A stretch of 57,108 nt of DNA from JAJDNW01 sp039714495. GTDB taxonomy: Bacteria; Desulfobacterota; Desulfobacteria; Desulfobacterales; B30-G6. The notes beneath the pieces are model-generated. The model worked only from the letters and a program-made list of their open reading frames with translations, had not been told where the DNA came from and searched no databases. The position numbers and the translations under genes were made by a program. Location: NCBI GenBank assembly GCA_039714495.1, contig JBDLJD010000005.1, positions 1 through 57,108 on the forward strand, written 5' to 3'. Shown here one piece after another: positions 34,425 through 42,699 of the stretch (position 1 is the first letter of the stretch; each line of letters begins with the position of its first letter).

Positions 34425-35875
34425 CAGATAACGGCCTTTATTTTGAAGCGTACCCGATTCCCGCTTCGCTCTTTGTTTGTCGAAGTAATGGAGACATTTT
34501 TAAACAAAGCGGCATTCTCCAGGCTGCTCTTTACATCGTCCACCGCATCAAAGCCCCCGGTATCTCCGGAAATAAGGACATTGTCTGCACCGATGATAAT
34601 ACTGGAGAGCGCCACGTCTATCTGTTTGGGGATATGGCGGCTGATATCGTTCAATACGTCTATGGCCAGTACGGAACGATTTGTTTCTATAGAAAAAGTA
34701 GCGCCTTTTTTAATCTCTTGCAGTTTTACCCGCATCTGTTGAAGTGGGTCCACGATTCGTTTGACGTCGGGAAAGGTAGAGGTAAATACCTTGCGCACCT
34801 CTTCTTCGACCTGCATGGAACGCTTTTTGATGTAATAGTAGTCCGTCACAAAATTTGCAGAAAAAATAAGGGCCACCAGAAGAGCGATCAGTCCGGTTTT
34901 GAGGATGTCGCCTTGATACTGGACCCACCCCTTCTCTACGGCAAATCCTCCCCGGCGAAAATTTAAAAGGTCAATTCCGAGGATGGCGCTCAAGGCAAGG
35001 GCAAGTGAAGCATCCATGGTGGAGACCTTCCACATGATGCCCTCGGTTTCGATGGAAACCTGTCCGCTCAGGGAGATGAGATCCAAGGTCCGGACAGGGA
35101 TACCGAGTTCTTGGCGGATGGCATTTTCAATTTGGGGATCTTCCAGGGCACTGCCGCTCAGCAACACTTCCTGCAGATCATTTTCAAGACCGGTTTGCTT
35201 TTGAAAACCGGCAAGGGTTTGCTGCACAATCGAGCAAAATTGGCCAACTCCCGCTTCGGAGGCGGCTTTTACGCTTAATGAACGCGCCAGGCAGATGTTG
35301 CCGTCGATCATCAGAAAAAGCGTTGCCCGATCCGGCTCGATCGAGGCCAGCAAACGGTTTGCGTTGTCGTTTGAATAGGCTGTCAGGGTACAGGCCAGTG
35401 CATAACCGTCAATGGTGAGCACATCCGGCTCGATACCGTGCGATTTGAGGCGGTCGAGATAAAACCCGACGCTTTCCTTTTGAAGGGATGCCGTTAAGAC
35501 AAGATGGTTTTCCGTGTCTTCGGTAAGGTGCAGTACATTGAAGTCGGTGATCACATTTTCCGGCGGATACGGCAGGATGGACTCCAGTTCATAGGGCAGA
35601 ATCTGGCGAAGTTTTTTCGGCTCCTTAAAGGGCGCTTCCATGTTGCGGTAGGAGGCAAGGCAGGCCGGCAGGGAGGCAACGCAGGTGGCGCCTTCTATGT
35701 TCATTTCCGCGGCAATCGTTTCCAGGGCCCGCATCAGAGATTCCTCTTTGTCCTGATCCAAGGGCAAGGGAATATGCCGATGCTCCTCAATGCTGTTACC
35801 TTTAATGCCGCCCCTGACGAGTACCGCTGAAACGGCATTTTCCTTTATATCCAGCCCCAGAATTTTTCTGCTCAT
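34424..35875 (-). CDS. gspL: Type II secretion protein GspL, PilM-like, 483 aa
   Basis: The cytoplasmic half has the actin/PilM-like fold (MSRKILGLDIKENAVSAVLVRGG, then YELESILPYPPENVITDF and VLTIDGYALACTL). A membrane helix (about 345-365, LKTGLIALLVALIFSANFV) leads to a periplasmic PilN-like domain (DVLNDISRHIPKQIDVALSSIII...FKNVSITSTNKERSGNRVRFKIKAVI). It thus resembles a PilM-PilN fusion and would recruit GspE. I chose ATG 35875, with an AGGA site, rather than a longer reading. A 105-bp gap separates it from gspK. Confidence 0.88.
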   Translation of the reverse strand: MSRKILGLDIKENAVSAVLVRGGIKGNSIEEHRHIPLPLDQDKEESLMRALETIAAEMNIEGATCVASLPACLASYRNMEAPFKEPKKLRQILPYELESILPYPPENVITDFNVLHLTEDTENHLVLTASLQKESVGFYLDRLKSHGIEPDVLTIDGYALACTLTAYSNDNANRLLASIEPDRATLFLMIDGNICLARSLSVKAASEAGVGQFCSIVQQTLAGFQKQTGLENDLQEVLLSGSALEDPQIENAIRQELGIPVRTLDLISLSGQVSIETEGIMWKVSTMDASLALALSAILGIDLLNFRRGGFAVEKGWVQYQGDILKTGLIALLVALIFSANFVTDYYYIKKRSMQVEEEVRKVFTSTFPDVKRIVDPLQQMRVKLQEIKKGATFSIETNRSVLAIDVLNDISRHIPKQIDVALSSIIIGADNVLISGDTGGFDAVDDVKSSLENAALFKNVSITSTNKERSGNRVRFKIKAVI

Positions 35876-35980
35876 GAGATCCTGAAATATATCATGCCTG
35901 GGTGATATCCGGGCATGACCCAATGTTAGACGACTTGATTACAGTTTTGAATGTCATATGCAAAACAGACAATTTATAGC

Positions 35981-37048
35981 TTATTTCTCCTGCCAACTCA
36001 AGATTTTACAGTACCATTGCCCGGTTTTCTCAATTTTGACCCTCTGGACCACAGCACTGATGCTCATTTTCACATCTGATAGAGTGGCCGTAGATGTTAT
36101 GCTGAAAATATCACTTTGATGCATGATCAGTCCGGGATCGATTTCCACCTCGCTGCATCCGGGAGCGTTCTGATACCATGTTTTACCGGACAGGTCATGG
36201 AGGAATTTTTCATCAGACATCTCTTCCCTGTATTCGTAGATGGCCTGGGCCAGAAATTCATCCTCGACAGGCAGGATGGCCGCGATGACGGGGTGATCCG
36301 CTGTATTGATGTTGATGGCGCCCTTGAACGTCAAACGGTTCTCCTGGGTACTGGCCATGCCGAATATGGTCATGTATTTACCTATGCCCGGCACACCGCC
36401 GGCCCCGTCGAAGAGTTCCTGGCTGATACCCTTGATCATCGTAAATTCTCCCAGATGCGTCATAGGCCTGTTTTTAGCTGGATACGCTTCTTCCAGGTCC
36501 ATATAGTAATCTGATTCGGCACCGCTCAAGCCGGTAGTGGCGTCGTCATCCCCGGAATCGATCCAGTCCTTGATGGAATTGATGATGGCCGTCGGTTCGG
36601 TGTCCTCCGTCCTCTCTAGGGGTGATATGGCCAGGTTCAAAAAATGTTCCCACATATTGCGCTGCGTTTCGTTGAACTGGCGCCCTTCTGGAAATTTCAC
36701 TAGTGAATTGACCTGAATCTTGCCAAGCTCGTCGGTAATCGTAACTTCGGGGGCGGGTGGGTCAAAGGCAAGGTCGAGGAGCATTTCGTCGACCTTTTCC
36801 GTATTGGCCCAATCTTCTTGAACAGAATCGATATCGCTGTCTTCCTTGTCTCGAATGAGCAGAGCCATGCCGGCATGAATGCCGGACGTGGCGATCTGTT
36901 CCAAGGCAAACTTTTTTTTGTCTGTATCTGATGTGAGGAGCGCCGACCGCACCCTGCGGTGCAGTTCGAGTGTCGTCACCATCAAAAGGGTGATGACGGT
37001 AAGGGTCATCAAAAGGGCTATGCCCCTGTTGTCGCACGGCTTTTTCAC
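35981..37048 (-). CDS. gspK: Minor pseudopilin GspK, 355 aa
   Basis: Tip pseudopilin. The GTG start gives MKKPCDNRGIALLMTLTVITLLMVTTLELHRRVRSA: a short leader, a prepilin-peptidase Gly, then the hydrophobic helix, without Glu at +5, as is characteristic of GspK. The large domain includes the helix-hairpin region INSIKDWIDSGDDDATTGLSGAESDYYMDLE, AYPAKNRPMTHLGEFTMIKGISQELFDG, and INVNTADH-like INTADHPVIAAILP. It overlaps gspJ by 4 bp (GTGA). Confidence 0.92.
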   Translation of the reverse strand: MKKPCDNRGIALLMTLTVITLLMVTTLELHRRVRSALLTSDTDKKKFALEQIATSGIHAGMALLIRDKEDSDIDSVQEDWANTEKVDEMLLDLAFDPPAPEVTITDELGKIQVNSLVKFPEGRQFNETQRNMWEHFLNLAISPLERTEDTEPTAIINSIKDWIDSGDDDATTGLSGAESDYYMDLEEAYPAKNRPMTHLGEFTMIKGISQELFDGAGGVPGIGKYMTIFGMASTQENRLTFKGAININTADHPVIAAILPVEDEFLAQAIYEYREEMSDEKFLHDLSGKTWYQNAPGCSEVEIDPGLIMHQSDIFSITSTATLSDVKMSISAVVQRVKIEKTGQWYCKILSWQEK

Positions 37049-37728
37049 TCAAGGTTCTCCCGCACAACCGGTAAAGAGACCCGGGTTTCAAAAACCGAGG
37101 TACTTCCATCCTTGACCAGTTCGATCATAAAGTTGATGGCAACAGGTGTGGCGTAATCGAATTCATCTGACTCGGAATCCCAATATTCATATTCATTGCC
37201 TTCCTGGTCCAGAAATGTGATTTCCAGCCTTTTGACCATTTCGCACAAAACGGGGTCCCGTTCATCGGCTTCGAAAGCCGGAAAGGGATAAAGGCTGTCG
37301 GCCCGCCTCAGTCGGAAGGTATCTTCGCCCACAGGGGTTTCATAGTAGACGATTTGAGCCACGCCTTCACGGCTTGATTGTTCCAGGGGGAGATGGGCCA
37401 GGGAAGCAAATCTGAGGCGTGGCGTGCTGCCGCCCTCGTCCGCGGCCCCGACCACCCTGTGCGGGTCCGGGTCGGCGTCGAATTCGGGTTTTTGGTAGGC
37501 CGGGGGCTGGGCTATGTAAATTGCACGCAGATCCTGGGCCATACGCCCCAGGCAGGTTCCGGACATTTCATACAAATCGATGTTGCTTTCAACAATGGGG
37601 GCGCTGACAAATACGGACCGGTGGGAGGCAAAGACAGTGGTTACGATAATGCTGAAGATAAAAATGGCAATCAGCACTTCTACCAGTGTGAATCCGCGTG
37701 TTGAACGTTTTCGGGCCTGGATCGCCAT
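37045..37728 (-). CDS. gspJ: Minor pseudopilin GspJ, 227 aa
   Basis: The leader MAIQARKRSTRG is followed by FTLVEVLIAIFIFSIIVTTVFASHRSVF, with Glu5 and the canonical Gly|Phe cleavage site. The globular region has MAQDLRAIYIAQPP, RLRFASLAHLPL and YYETPV...LRRAD, all typical for GspJ. The ATG at 37728 overlaps the gspI stop by one base (TAATG), which decides this start over a longer reading. Confidence 0.9.
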   Translation of the reverse strand: MAIQARKRSTRGFTLVEVLIAIFIFSIIVTTVFASHRSVFVSAPIVESNIDLYEMSGTCLGRMAQDLRAIYIAQPPAYQKPEFDADPDPHRVVGAADEGGSTPRLRFASLAHLPLEQSSREGVAQIVYYETPVGEDTFRLRRADSLYPFPAFEADERDPVLCEMVKRLEITFLDQEGNEYEYWDSESDEFDYATPVAINFMIELVKDGSTSVFETRVSLPVVRENLE

Positions 37729-38132
37729 TAGTTCCCGGTCTCCCTGCGTAAAAATCGCACGGTCTTGCACTGAAAAACCTTCTCTGCATTGTTAAATGAC
37801 ACGGTTATGTTCAAACTGTAAAGATCTTCGGCAATACTTCCTAAGGTTTCCGATGTGATGGATTCAACTTCAACCGCCCATGTATAGTTGTCGAACTCCG
37901 GGCCGAAATTGCCGGATTCATCTGTGATGTCTGTCGCCGACCTGTTCTCGTAATCTGCAACAACTCTGGCTGCCAGCAGAGGAGCCGTGGTATTGAACTG
38001 CTGATCAGCAGCCATTGCAATGGTATGGGAATAGTTGCCGTAAACCGCCATGAGGGCGATGGCAATGACCGAGAGGCATATCATGACCTCCAGCAGCGTA
38101 AAACCGCAACTGGATCGACGGACAAATCGCAT
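37728..38132 (-). CDS. gspI: Minor pseudopilin GspI, 134 aa
   Basis: MRFVRRSSCG|FTLLEVMICLSVIAIALMAVYGNYSHTI is a ten-residue leader with a standard prepilin cleavage site and Glu5. The short C-terminal domain (WAVEVESITSETLGSIAEDLYSLNITVSF) matches GspI. I prefer ATG 38132; a TTG at 38171 would extend it by 13 residues into the end of gspH. Confidence 0.85.
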   Translation of the reverse strand: MRFVRRSSCGFTLLEVMICLSVIAIALMAVYGNYSHTIAMAADQQFNTTAPLLAARVVADYENRSATDITDESGNFGPEFDNYTWAVEVESITSETLGSIAEDLYSLNITVSFNNAEKVFQCKTVRFLRRETGN

Positions 38133-38160
38133 GGTCTTGAAAAAGGGTCGTAATAGTAGA

Positions 38161-38775
38161 TCAGTCGCCAAATTCCGAATAGCCCTCTATGTATTTGGTT
38201 TGCGGTAAAAAAGGTTCGATCAGAAAAGTGACTTGCCGGTCGTGGTCCTCCTGCATATGTATAAGCGCTTTGTCAGAGTAGCCTTTTGCATAGAAATAGA
38301 TATCAGCCTGCCCGGACGCAAGTATTCCCCTTTTCGGAAATTCGACGTCCATGATTTCCACATCCTCCGACAGCTGAAAAGCGTCCTCTTCAGCCTTCTG
38401 CAAGGCATCCTCTTCCATGCCAGGGGTAGAAACCCAGAGTTTTTCCGCATCCATGTCCACGTGCAGGACATAGTCCTTTTTCTCACGGACAGCCTGTTGT
38501 TTTACATGCCGGGTTTGGGTGATGATCCAACGGGAGGTTTTTCGGACCTGGTCGGTTAGCACATTGTCCTGAAACCTGGGCATGGCAAAAAAAAACATGA
38601 TGGAGATGAGGGCCATGACAACCACAAGTTCGATAAGCGTGTACCCGTCCAAATCAGCGACCTCCGGCAGAGCCGGAGGCATGAGGAAGGCCCATCGAGG
38701 GGGCCGGGTCTGCCGTCGACGCTGATTTGTATCAAGAATTTTTTCTTTGTTTTCATCTTTTTTTTGGGTATGCAT
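38161..38775 (-). CDS. gspH: Minor pseudopilin GspH, up to 204 aa
   Basis: The cleavage region DLDG|YTLIELVVVMALISIMFFFAMPRFQD is clear, with Glu5. The remainder (SRWIITQTRHVKQQAVREKKDYVLHVDMDAEKLWVSTPG) is GspH-like. From ATG 38775 the leader would be about 43 residues, unusually long. An ATG at 38682 (MPPALPEVADLDG) would give a 13-residue leader. Neither has a good ribosome binding site, so the start is unresolved. A hairpin element separates it from gspG. Confidence 0.82.
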   Translation of the reverse strand: MHTQKKDENKEKILDTNQRRRQTRPPRWAFLMPPALPEVADLDGYTLIELVVVMALISIMFFFAMPRFQDNVLTDQVRKTSRWIITQTRHVKQQAVREKKDYVLHVDMDAEKLWVSTPGMEEDALQKAEEDAFQLSEDVEIMDVEFPKRGILASGQADIYFYAKGYSDKALIHMQEDHDRQVTFLIEPFLPQTKYIEGYSEFGD

Positions 38776-38796
38776 GATTCCACAATTTCAATTCTT

Positions 38797-38829
38797 ACCG
38801 GCTGAGCCGGTGCCTTATGAAGGGAGTTA
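38797..38829 (-). repeat. Two-hairpin element after gspG (copy 4, divergent)
   Basis: The second hairpin is ACCGGCT-G-AGCCGGT (38797-38811), a 7-bp perfect stem. The first is a small one, CCTT-ATG-AAGG (38813-38823), 3 nt after the gspG UAA. Layout and orientation match the other copies, but the sequence is more divergent. Confidence 0.45.
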
Positions 38830-39282
38830 TTCCAATTCCCAGCTATTGATGTCCATGTCCTTGGTTTCACCTCCGGGAACACCGTCGGCGCCATAAGAAA
38901 TCAGGTCGTATTCCCCATTGACGCCTGGACTGAGGTAAACAAATTCATTGTCCCAGGGATCCTTGGGCACTCTTCCTTTTTCCAGATAACCGCCATCACG
39001 CCATTTTTTAGGCACATTTCCTGTGTCCGGTCGCTCCACAAGCGCCTGCAGCCCCTGCTCTGTGGTGGGATAGGAACCGTTGTCCAGCTTATACAGACGA
39101 AGACTGGTTTCCAGGCTCTCTATGGTCATTCTTGCCTTGAGTTGCTTGGCCTCTTCCGGCCGGCCCATAATCCTGGGAACGATGAGTCCGGCCAGAATTC
39201 CCAAGATGACAATGACCACCATAAGTTCGATCAGGGTGAATCCTCTATGGCCGACGATGTTTTTATGTACGGATGGTATCAT
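38827..39282 (-). CDS. gspG: Major pseudopilin GspG, 151 aa
   Basis: Main subunit of the pseudopilus. The leader MIPSVHKNIVGHRG is followed by FTLIELMVVIVILGILAGLIVPRIMGRPEEAKQLKARMTIESLETSLRLYKLDNGSYPTTEQGLQALV, the GspG signature. The C-terminal calcium-binding loop region is present (PWDNEFVYLSPG...YDLISYGADGVPGGE). The length is standard. It follows gspF and is flanked on both sides by hairpin elements, which may support higher expression of this abundant subunit (inference). Confidence 0.95.
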   Translation of the reverse strand: MIPSVHKNIVGHRGFTLIELMVVIVILGILAGLIVPRIMGRPEEAKQLKARMTIESLETSLRLYKLDNGSYPTTEQGLQALVERPDTGNVPKKWRDGGYLEKGRVPKDPWDNEFVYLSPGVNGEYDLISYGADGVPGGETKDMDINSWELE

Positions 39283-39322
39283 GCCACTCCTTTATTATAC
39301 GCATTATATTCTTATGTTTATA

Positions 39323-39367
39323 GCGGCGAAGCCGCGTCACATAACAGCGGGGAACACGCTGTTATTA
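39323..39367 (-). repeat. Two-hairpin element after gspF (copy 5)
   Basis: The first hairpin is a perfect 9-bp stem (39357-39365 with 39341-39349, 7-nt loop) that begins in the last base of the gspF UAA. The second is GCGGC-GAA-GCCGC (39323-39335), followed on the minus strand by TATAAA. It lies inside the operon, 41 bp before the gspG start. Confidence 0.65.
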
Positions 39368-40591
39368 TCCGACCAACTGGTTCATTTCAAAAATCGGCAG
39401 ACATATGGACAAAACAATAAACCCCATAATGAGCCCCATGCAAAGGATCATAAGGGGTTCTAAAAGGGAGGTCATGCTCAATATGCTTGTCTCGGCTTCG
39501 TTTTCATATACCACGGACATTTTTTCCAGCATCTGCTCCAATTCCCCGCTCTGCTCCCCCACTTGTATCATTTGAATGGCCAGGTCTGGAAAAACCTCTG
39601 CCCTTCCAAGCGAAACGCCGAGCCCCTGCCCTTTGCTGACCTCCTGGGTGGCGTCTTCAATAGCTCTTGAAATCAGCGAGTTACCGGCAATATTTTTAAC
39701 AATCTCCATGGAGGTCAGCATGGTGACGCCGTTTTTGAGCAAAGATCCCAGGGTTCGGGCAAACCTTGCCACCGAAAGCTTGCGGATAACGGGTCCCATG
39801 AGCGGCAGCATCAGTAGATACCTGTCGACGACAAAACGCCCTTTGGTGGTTTTTTGGGCACTCCTGACACCAATGAGCATGGCGGCAAAGCCAATGAGAA
39901 CGACCCACCAGAAGGACTTGAAAAAGCTGCTCACGGCAATGAGAAAGCGGGTGGGCGCGGGAAGCACCTGGTTCATGTCTGAAAATATGGATGTGATGGT
40001 GGGCACGATAAAGGTGAGCAGGAGAAAGAGTACCAAGGTGCCGATAAACATCATCAGGACCGGATAGGCCAGCGCCGTTCTGATGCGGTTTTTTAAGGCC
40101 TGTTGTTTTTCTGTGATGTCGGCCAGTTGCTGCAGAACGATTTCAAGGGTCCCTGATGTCTCTCCGGCCCTCACCATGTTGATGTAGAGCGATGAAAACA
40201 CACCGGGATACTGCGACAGGGCCCCGGCGAAGCTTTTGCCTTCCACTATCGCATCTTTGATCTGGACCAATATTTTTTTTAACACCTTTGAACGAGTTTG
40301 CGGAATGAGCGCGTCCAGGGCTGACACCAGGGGGAACCCGGCGCCTACCAGCGTGGCCAGCTGCCGGGTCATCATGGACAGGTCCGAGGGCTTGACGCGT
40401 GCAAACAGGGAGGTAAATGCAGACCTGCCTTTCTCGACTTTGGCAGTTGATGCGGCAGATTCCTTTATGCTTGTGGGATACGTCCGCGTTGATCTCAGCT
40501 TTTGACGAGCAGCAGAAGTGCTCTCGGCATCGATGATTCCGGATATTGATTTTCCCTTTATATCGAGTGCTGTATATTCATAAACAGGCAT
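39365..40591 (-). CDS. gspF: Type II secretion inner-membrane platform protein GspF, 408 aa
   Basis: The start MPVYEYTALDIKGKSISGIIDAES is typical of GspF. Two T2SSF domains follow, each with the conserved pattern (LARVKPSDLSMMTRQLATLVGAGFPLVSALDAL and LPLMGPVIRKLSVARFARTLGSLLKNGVTMLTSMEI). Three membrane helices are seen (VLMMFIGTLVLFLLLTFIVPTI, SFFKSFWWVVLIGFAAML and the C-terminal MILCMGLIMGFIVLSICLPIFEM). It is the first gene of the operon. The predicted -10 box ends 7 bp before the ATG, so its mRNA may be leaderless. Confidence 0.95.
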   Translation of the reverse strand: MPVYEYTALDIKGKSISGIIDAESTSAARQKLRSTRTYPTSIKESAASTAKVEKGRSAFTSLFARVKPSDLSMMTRQLATLVGAGFPLVSALDALIPQTRSKVLKKILVQIKDAIVEGKSFAGALSQYPGVFSSLYINMVRAGETSGTLEIVLQQLADITEKQQALKNRIRTALAYPVLMMFIGTLVLFLLLTFIVPTITSIFSDMNQVLPAPTRFLIAVSSFFKSFWWVVLIGFAAMLIGVRSAQKTTKGRFVVDRYLLMLPLMGPVIRKLSVARFARTLGSLLKNGVTMLTSMEIVKNIAGNSLISRAIEDATQEVSKGQGLGVSLGRAEVFPDLAIQMIQVGEQSGELEQMLEKMSVVYENEAETSILSMTSLLEPLMILCMGLIMGFIVLSICLPIFEMNQLVG

Positions 40592-40597
40592 ACTTTA

Positions 40598-40626
40598 ATT
40601 ATAGTCGATCCGATTTTGCTTGTAAA
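40598..40626 (-). promoter_or_regulatory. Predicted promoter of the gsp operon
   Basis: On the minus strand TTTACA (40621-40626) and a perfect TATAAT (40598-40603) are separated by 17 bp. Transcription should start at or next to the gspF ATG at 40591. No ribosome binding site fits between them. Confidence 0.65.
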
Positions 40627-40745
40627 CACCCTGTATTTATTTACACAAAAAACAAAAAAAGACACTTGAAGTTGAAGCATTTCATGCTACGCAAGATTGG
40701 TTTGCGCAGATAGGGCTGCCACTCGCCTTATCGTAAATTATTTAC

Positions 40746-40774
40746 TTGCAAATAAAAAAAACGGGCATTATTAT
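40746..40774 (+). promoter_or_regulatory. Predicted promoter of the small unknown gene
   Basis: TTGCAA (40746-40751) and TATTAT (40769-40774) are separated by 17 bp and lie 58 bp before the ATG at 40833. It is divergent from the gsp promoter within the same 241-bp gap. Confidence 0.45.
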
Positions 40775-40832
40775 GCGCTAAATTTTACACTCCGATCAGG
40801 AACGGCATTCCTCGGAATTGAAAGGTGGTAGC

Positions 40833-41255
40833 ATGTCCAAAGTTTTTCGGCCCAGCAATCGTGAATCAAGTATTCTCTCCAGAATCGAGTCATCAAAAGA
40901 GCGTGCCAGACGGTTTGCCATCAAGGCTGTCATTGATTGCATTGACGCTCTGAGCAACGCCATTGCCATGAAACTGGTAGAGAGCAATCTTGTTGAAACA
41001 ACAAATAAAAACGGCCTTGAAGAACAGATTCACAACTGCCTGGACAAACTCACCCGGGCGGAAGATTTCGATGTGGATTACCAGATTGCACCATTCAGGG
41101 CGCTTATCCCCAACCCACATGTCGTCAGTATCTACGTAACCGCCTTTGTCATTGAACAGGTGATCAACCACCGCGATACAGTGGATATATACGGTTCTGA
41201 TGAAGAAATCTATTTCTGCATCAATCAGCAGGTCAAGAAATACGTCCCCGCCTGA
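40833..41255 (+). CDS. Protein of unknown function, 140 aa
   Basis: I do not recognise a family. The start MSKVFRPSNRESSILSRIESSKERARRFAIKAVID follows an AAGGTGG site 6 nt upstream. The first 70 residues look helical. The second part (DVDYQIAPFRALIPNPHVVSIYVTAFVIEQVINHRDTVDIYGSDEEIYFCINQQVKKYVP) is mixed alpha-beta. No signal peptide, membrane helix or catalytic motif is evident. It stands alone on the plus strand between the gsp operon and manC, with its own likely promoter. Confidence 0.7.
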   Translation: MSKVFRPSNRESSILSRIESSKERARRFAIKAVIDCIDALSNAIAMKLVESNLVETTNKNGLEEQIHNCLDKLTRAEDFDVDYQIAPFRALIPNPHVVSIYVTAFVIEQVINHRDTVDIYGSDEEIYFCINQQVKKYVPA

Positions 41256-41328
41256 TTTTGATCGCAGCGCTCGGCATGCTCTGCTTGGCTGTTAATGAAT
41301 TGTATATCTTCCAGCGACAAGGGCTGGT

Positions 41329-42699
41329 TTAGTCGGTTGCGCTCAATACCCGGGTTTCAACAATCAGCAAAGGTTCTTCGGAAACAGCTTCCAGTGATAC
41401 CCGTGCCGGGTTGTGCAGTGATTCAGAATCCCCCGGATTGAGGGAGGTGCGCCTGCCGTTCAACAGTCCCATGCCCTTGCCTCTTATTACCAGCAGCTGC
41501 CACATCATTGGCACGTTGAATGTTTCCCGGTAAACAGACCCCGGGGAAATAAGGCGTTTGGTGATCTTAAGGTCGGTATTATCTTCCAGGATGGTGCTGG
41601 TTCCCCATGGATGGGTCTCGGTTCTGTGCTTACGATACTCTTTGCGGTCCTGGCGTTTGAGGATATCCACGATCTCCTTGACGTCCCGGCTGCTGTCAAG
41701 GTCGGAAACGAAGACAGAATCAGCTGTTTCGACAACCACCAGGCTATCCAGCCGCTGGGTGGCAATCAGACGGTCTTGGCCCAATATCAAGCAGTTGGAA
41801 GTTTCACGCGCTAGCACATCGCCGCTGATCACGTTATGGCGCTCATCTTTGGGCAGGAAGTCATAGAGTGATTTCCAGGAACCGATGTCACACCAACCCA
41901 GCTTGGACGGAAGAACCATCCCACGAGCGGTTTTTTCCATGATGGCATAGTCAAACGATATATCGGGCAGTTCTTGATACGCTTCCTTTTTGATGGGTCC
42001 GCCGTCTAGAAGGAGAGCGCGCATGGTCTGCACCATTTCCGGTACCTGTTTTTCATATTCCTCCAGCATGATAGTCCCTTTAAAGGCAAACATACCGCTG
42101 TTCCAGAAAAAATTTCCAGCCTTGATATAGGCTGTGGCGGTAGCGAGGTCCGGTTTTTCAACAAACTGTTGGATAGACAAGGCTTCGGACGTTGCCTCTT
42201 CCGTCCCTTCTATGTAGCCATAACCAGTTTCCGGATAGGATGGCTGTATGCCGAAGGTAACGATATGTCCCTGACCGGCGAGGGTGGCCGCCTGCGCAAG
42301 GCGTGCATGAAATTCCGGCACGTCGCCGATAACATGGTCGGCCGGAAAAATGAATACCAATGCATCCCTGTTTTCCTCGAGAATCGTCAAAAGGGCTAAC
42401 AGAATGGCCGGGGCGGTATTGCGGCCACATGGTTCAGGGATGATTTTTCCATCAGGCGCCAACCCGATATCGTGCAGCTGTTTATAGGTCTCATGATAGT
42501 GTTCGTGACCGCATACGATCCGCACCCGGTCGCGGTCCAGAACCGGTTCAAAACGACGAATGGTTCCTTGAATAAGGGAATCGGATTCTATGAAGCTGAC
42601 CAGCTGTTTGGGGTATAGCTCCCGGGACACGGGCCACAGCCGCGTTCCCGACCCACCGGCCAGCAGCACCGGATAAACAGGGGCATTTATATCAAGCAC
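41329..42699 (-). CDS. manC: Mannose-1-phosphate guanylyltransferase / mannose-6-phosphate isomerase, 456 aa
   Basis: Makes GDP-mannose for polysaccharide synthesis. The nucleotidyltransferase domain starts YPVLLAGGSGTRLWPVSRELYPKQL and has FPADHVIGD, FVEKPDLATA and FFWNSGMFAF. A C-terminal cupin (isomerase-like) domain ends with HRTETHPWGTSTILEDNTDLKITKRLISPGSVYRETFNVPMMWQLLVIRGKGMGLLNG. I chose GTG 42699, behind a GGAG site and overlapping the dnaE end by 8 bp; upstream codons belong to dnaE. The isomerase activity of such fusions varies, so it may be only the transferase that is active. Confidence 0.9.
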   Translation of the reverse strand: MLDINAPVYPVLLAGGSGTRLWPVSRELYPKQLVSFIESDSLIQGTIRRFEPVLDRDRVRIVCGHEHYHETYKQLHDIGLAPDGKIIPEPCGRNTAPAILLALLTILEENRDALVFIFPADHVIGDVPEFHARLAQAATLAGQGHIVTFGIQPSYPETGYGYIEGTEEATSEALSIQQFVEKPDLATATAYIKAGNFFWNSGMFAFKGTIMLEEYEKQVPEMVQTMRALLLDGGPIKKEAYQELPDISFDYAIMEKTARGMVLPSKLGWCDIGSWKSLYDFLPKDERHNVISGDVLARETSNCLILGQDRLIATQRLDSLVVVETADSVFVSDLDSSRDVKEIVDILKRQDRKEYRKHRTETHPWGTSTILEDNTDLKITKRLISPGSVYRETFNVPMMWQLLVIRGKGMGLLNGRRTSLNPGDSESLHNPARVSLEAVSEEPLLIVETRVLSATD

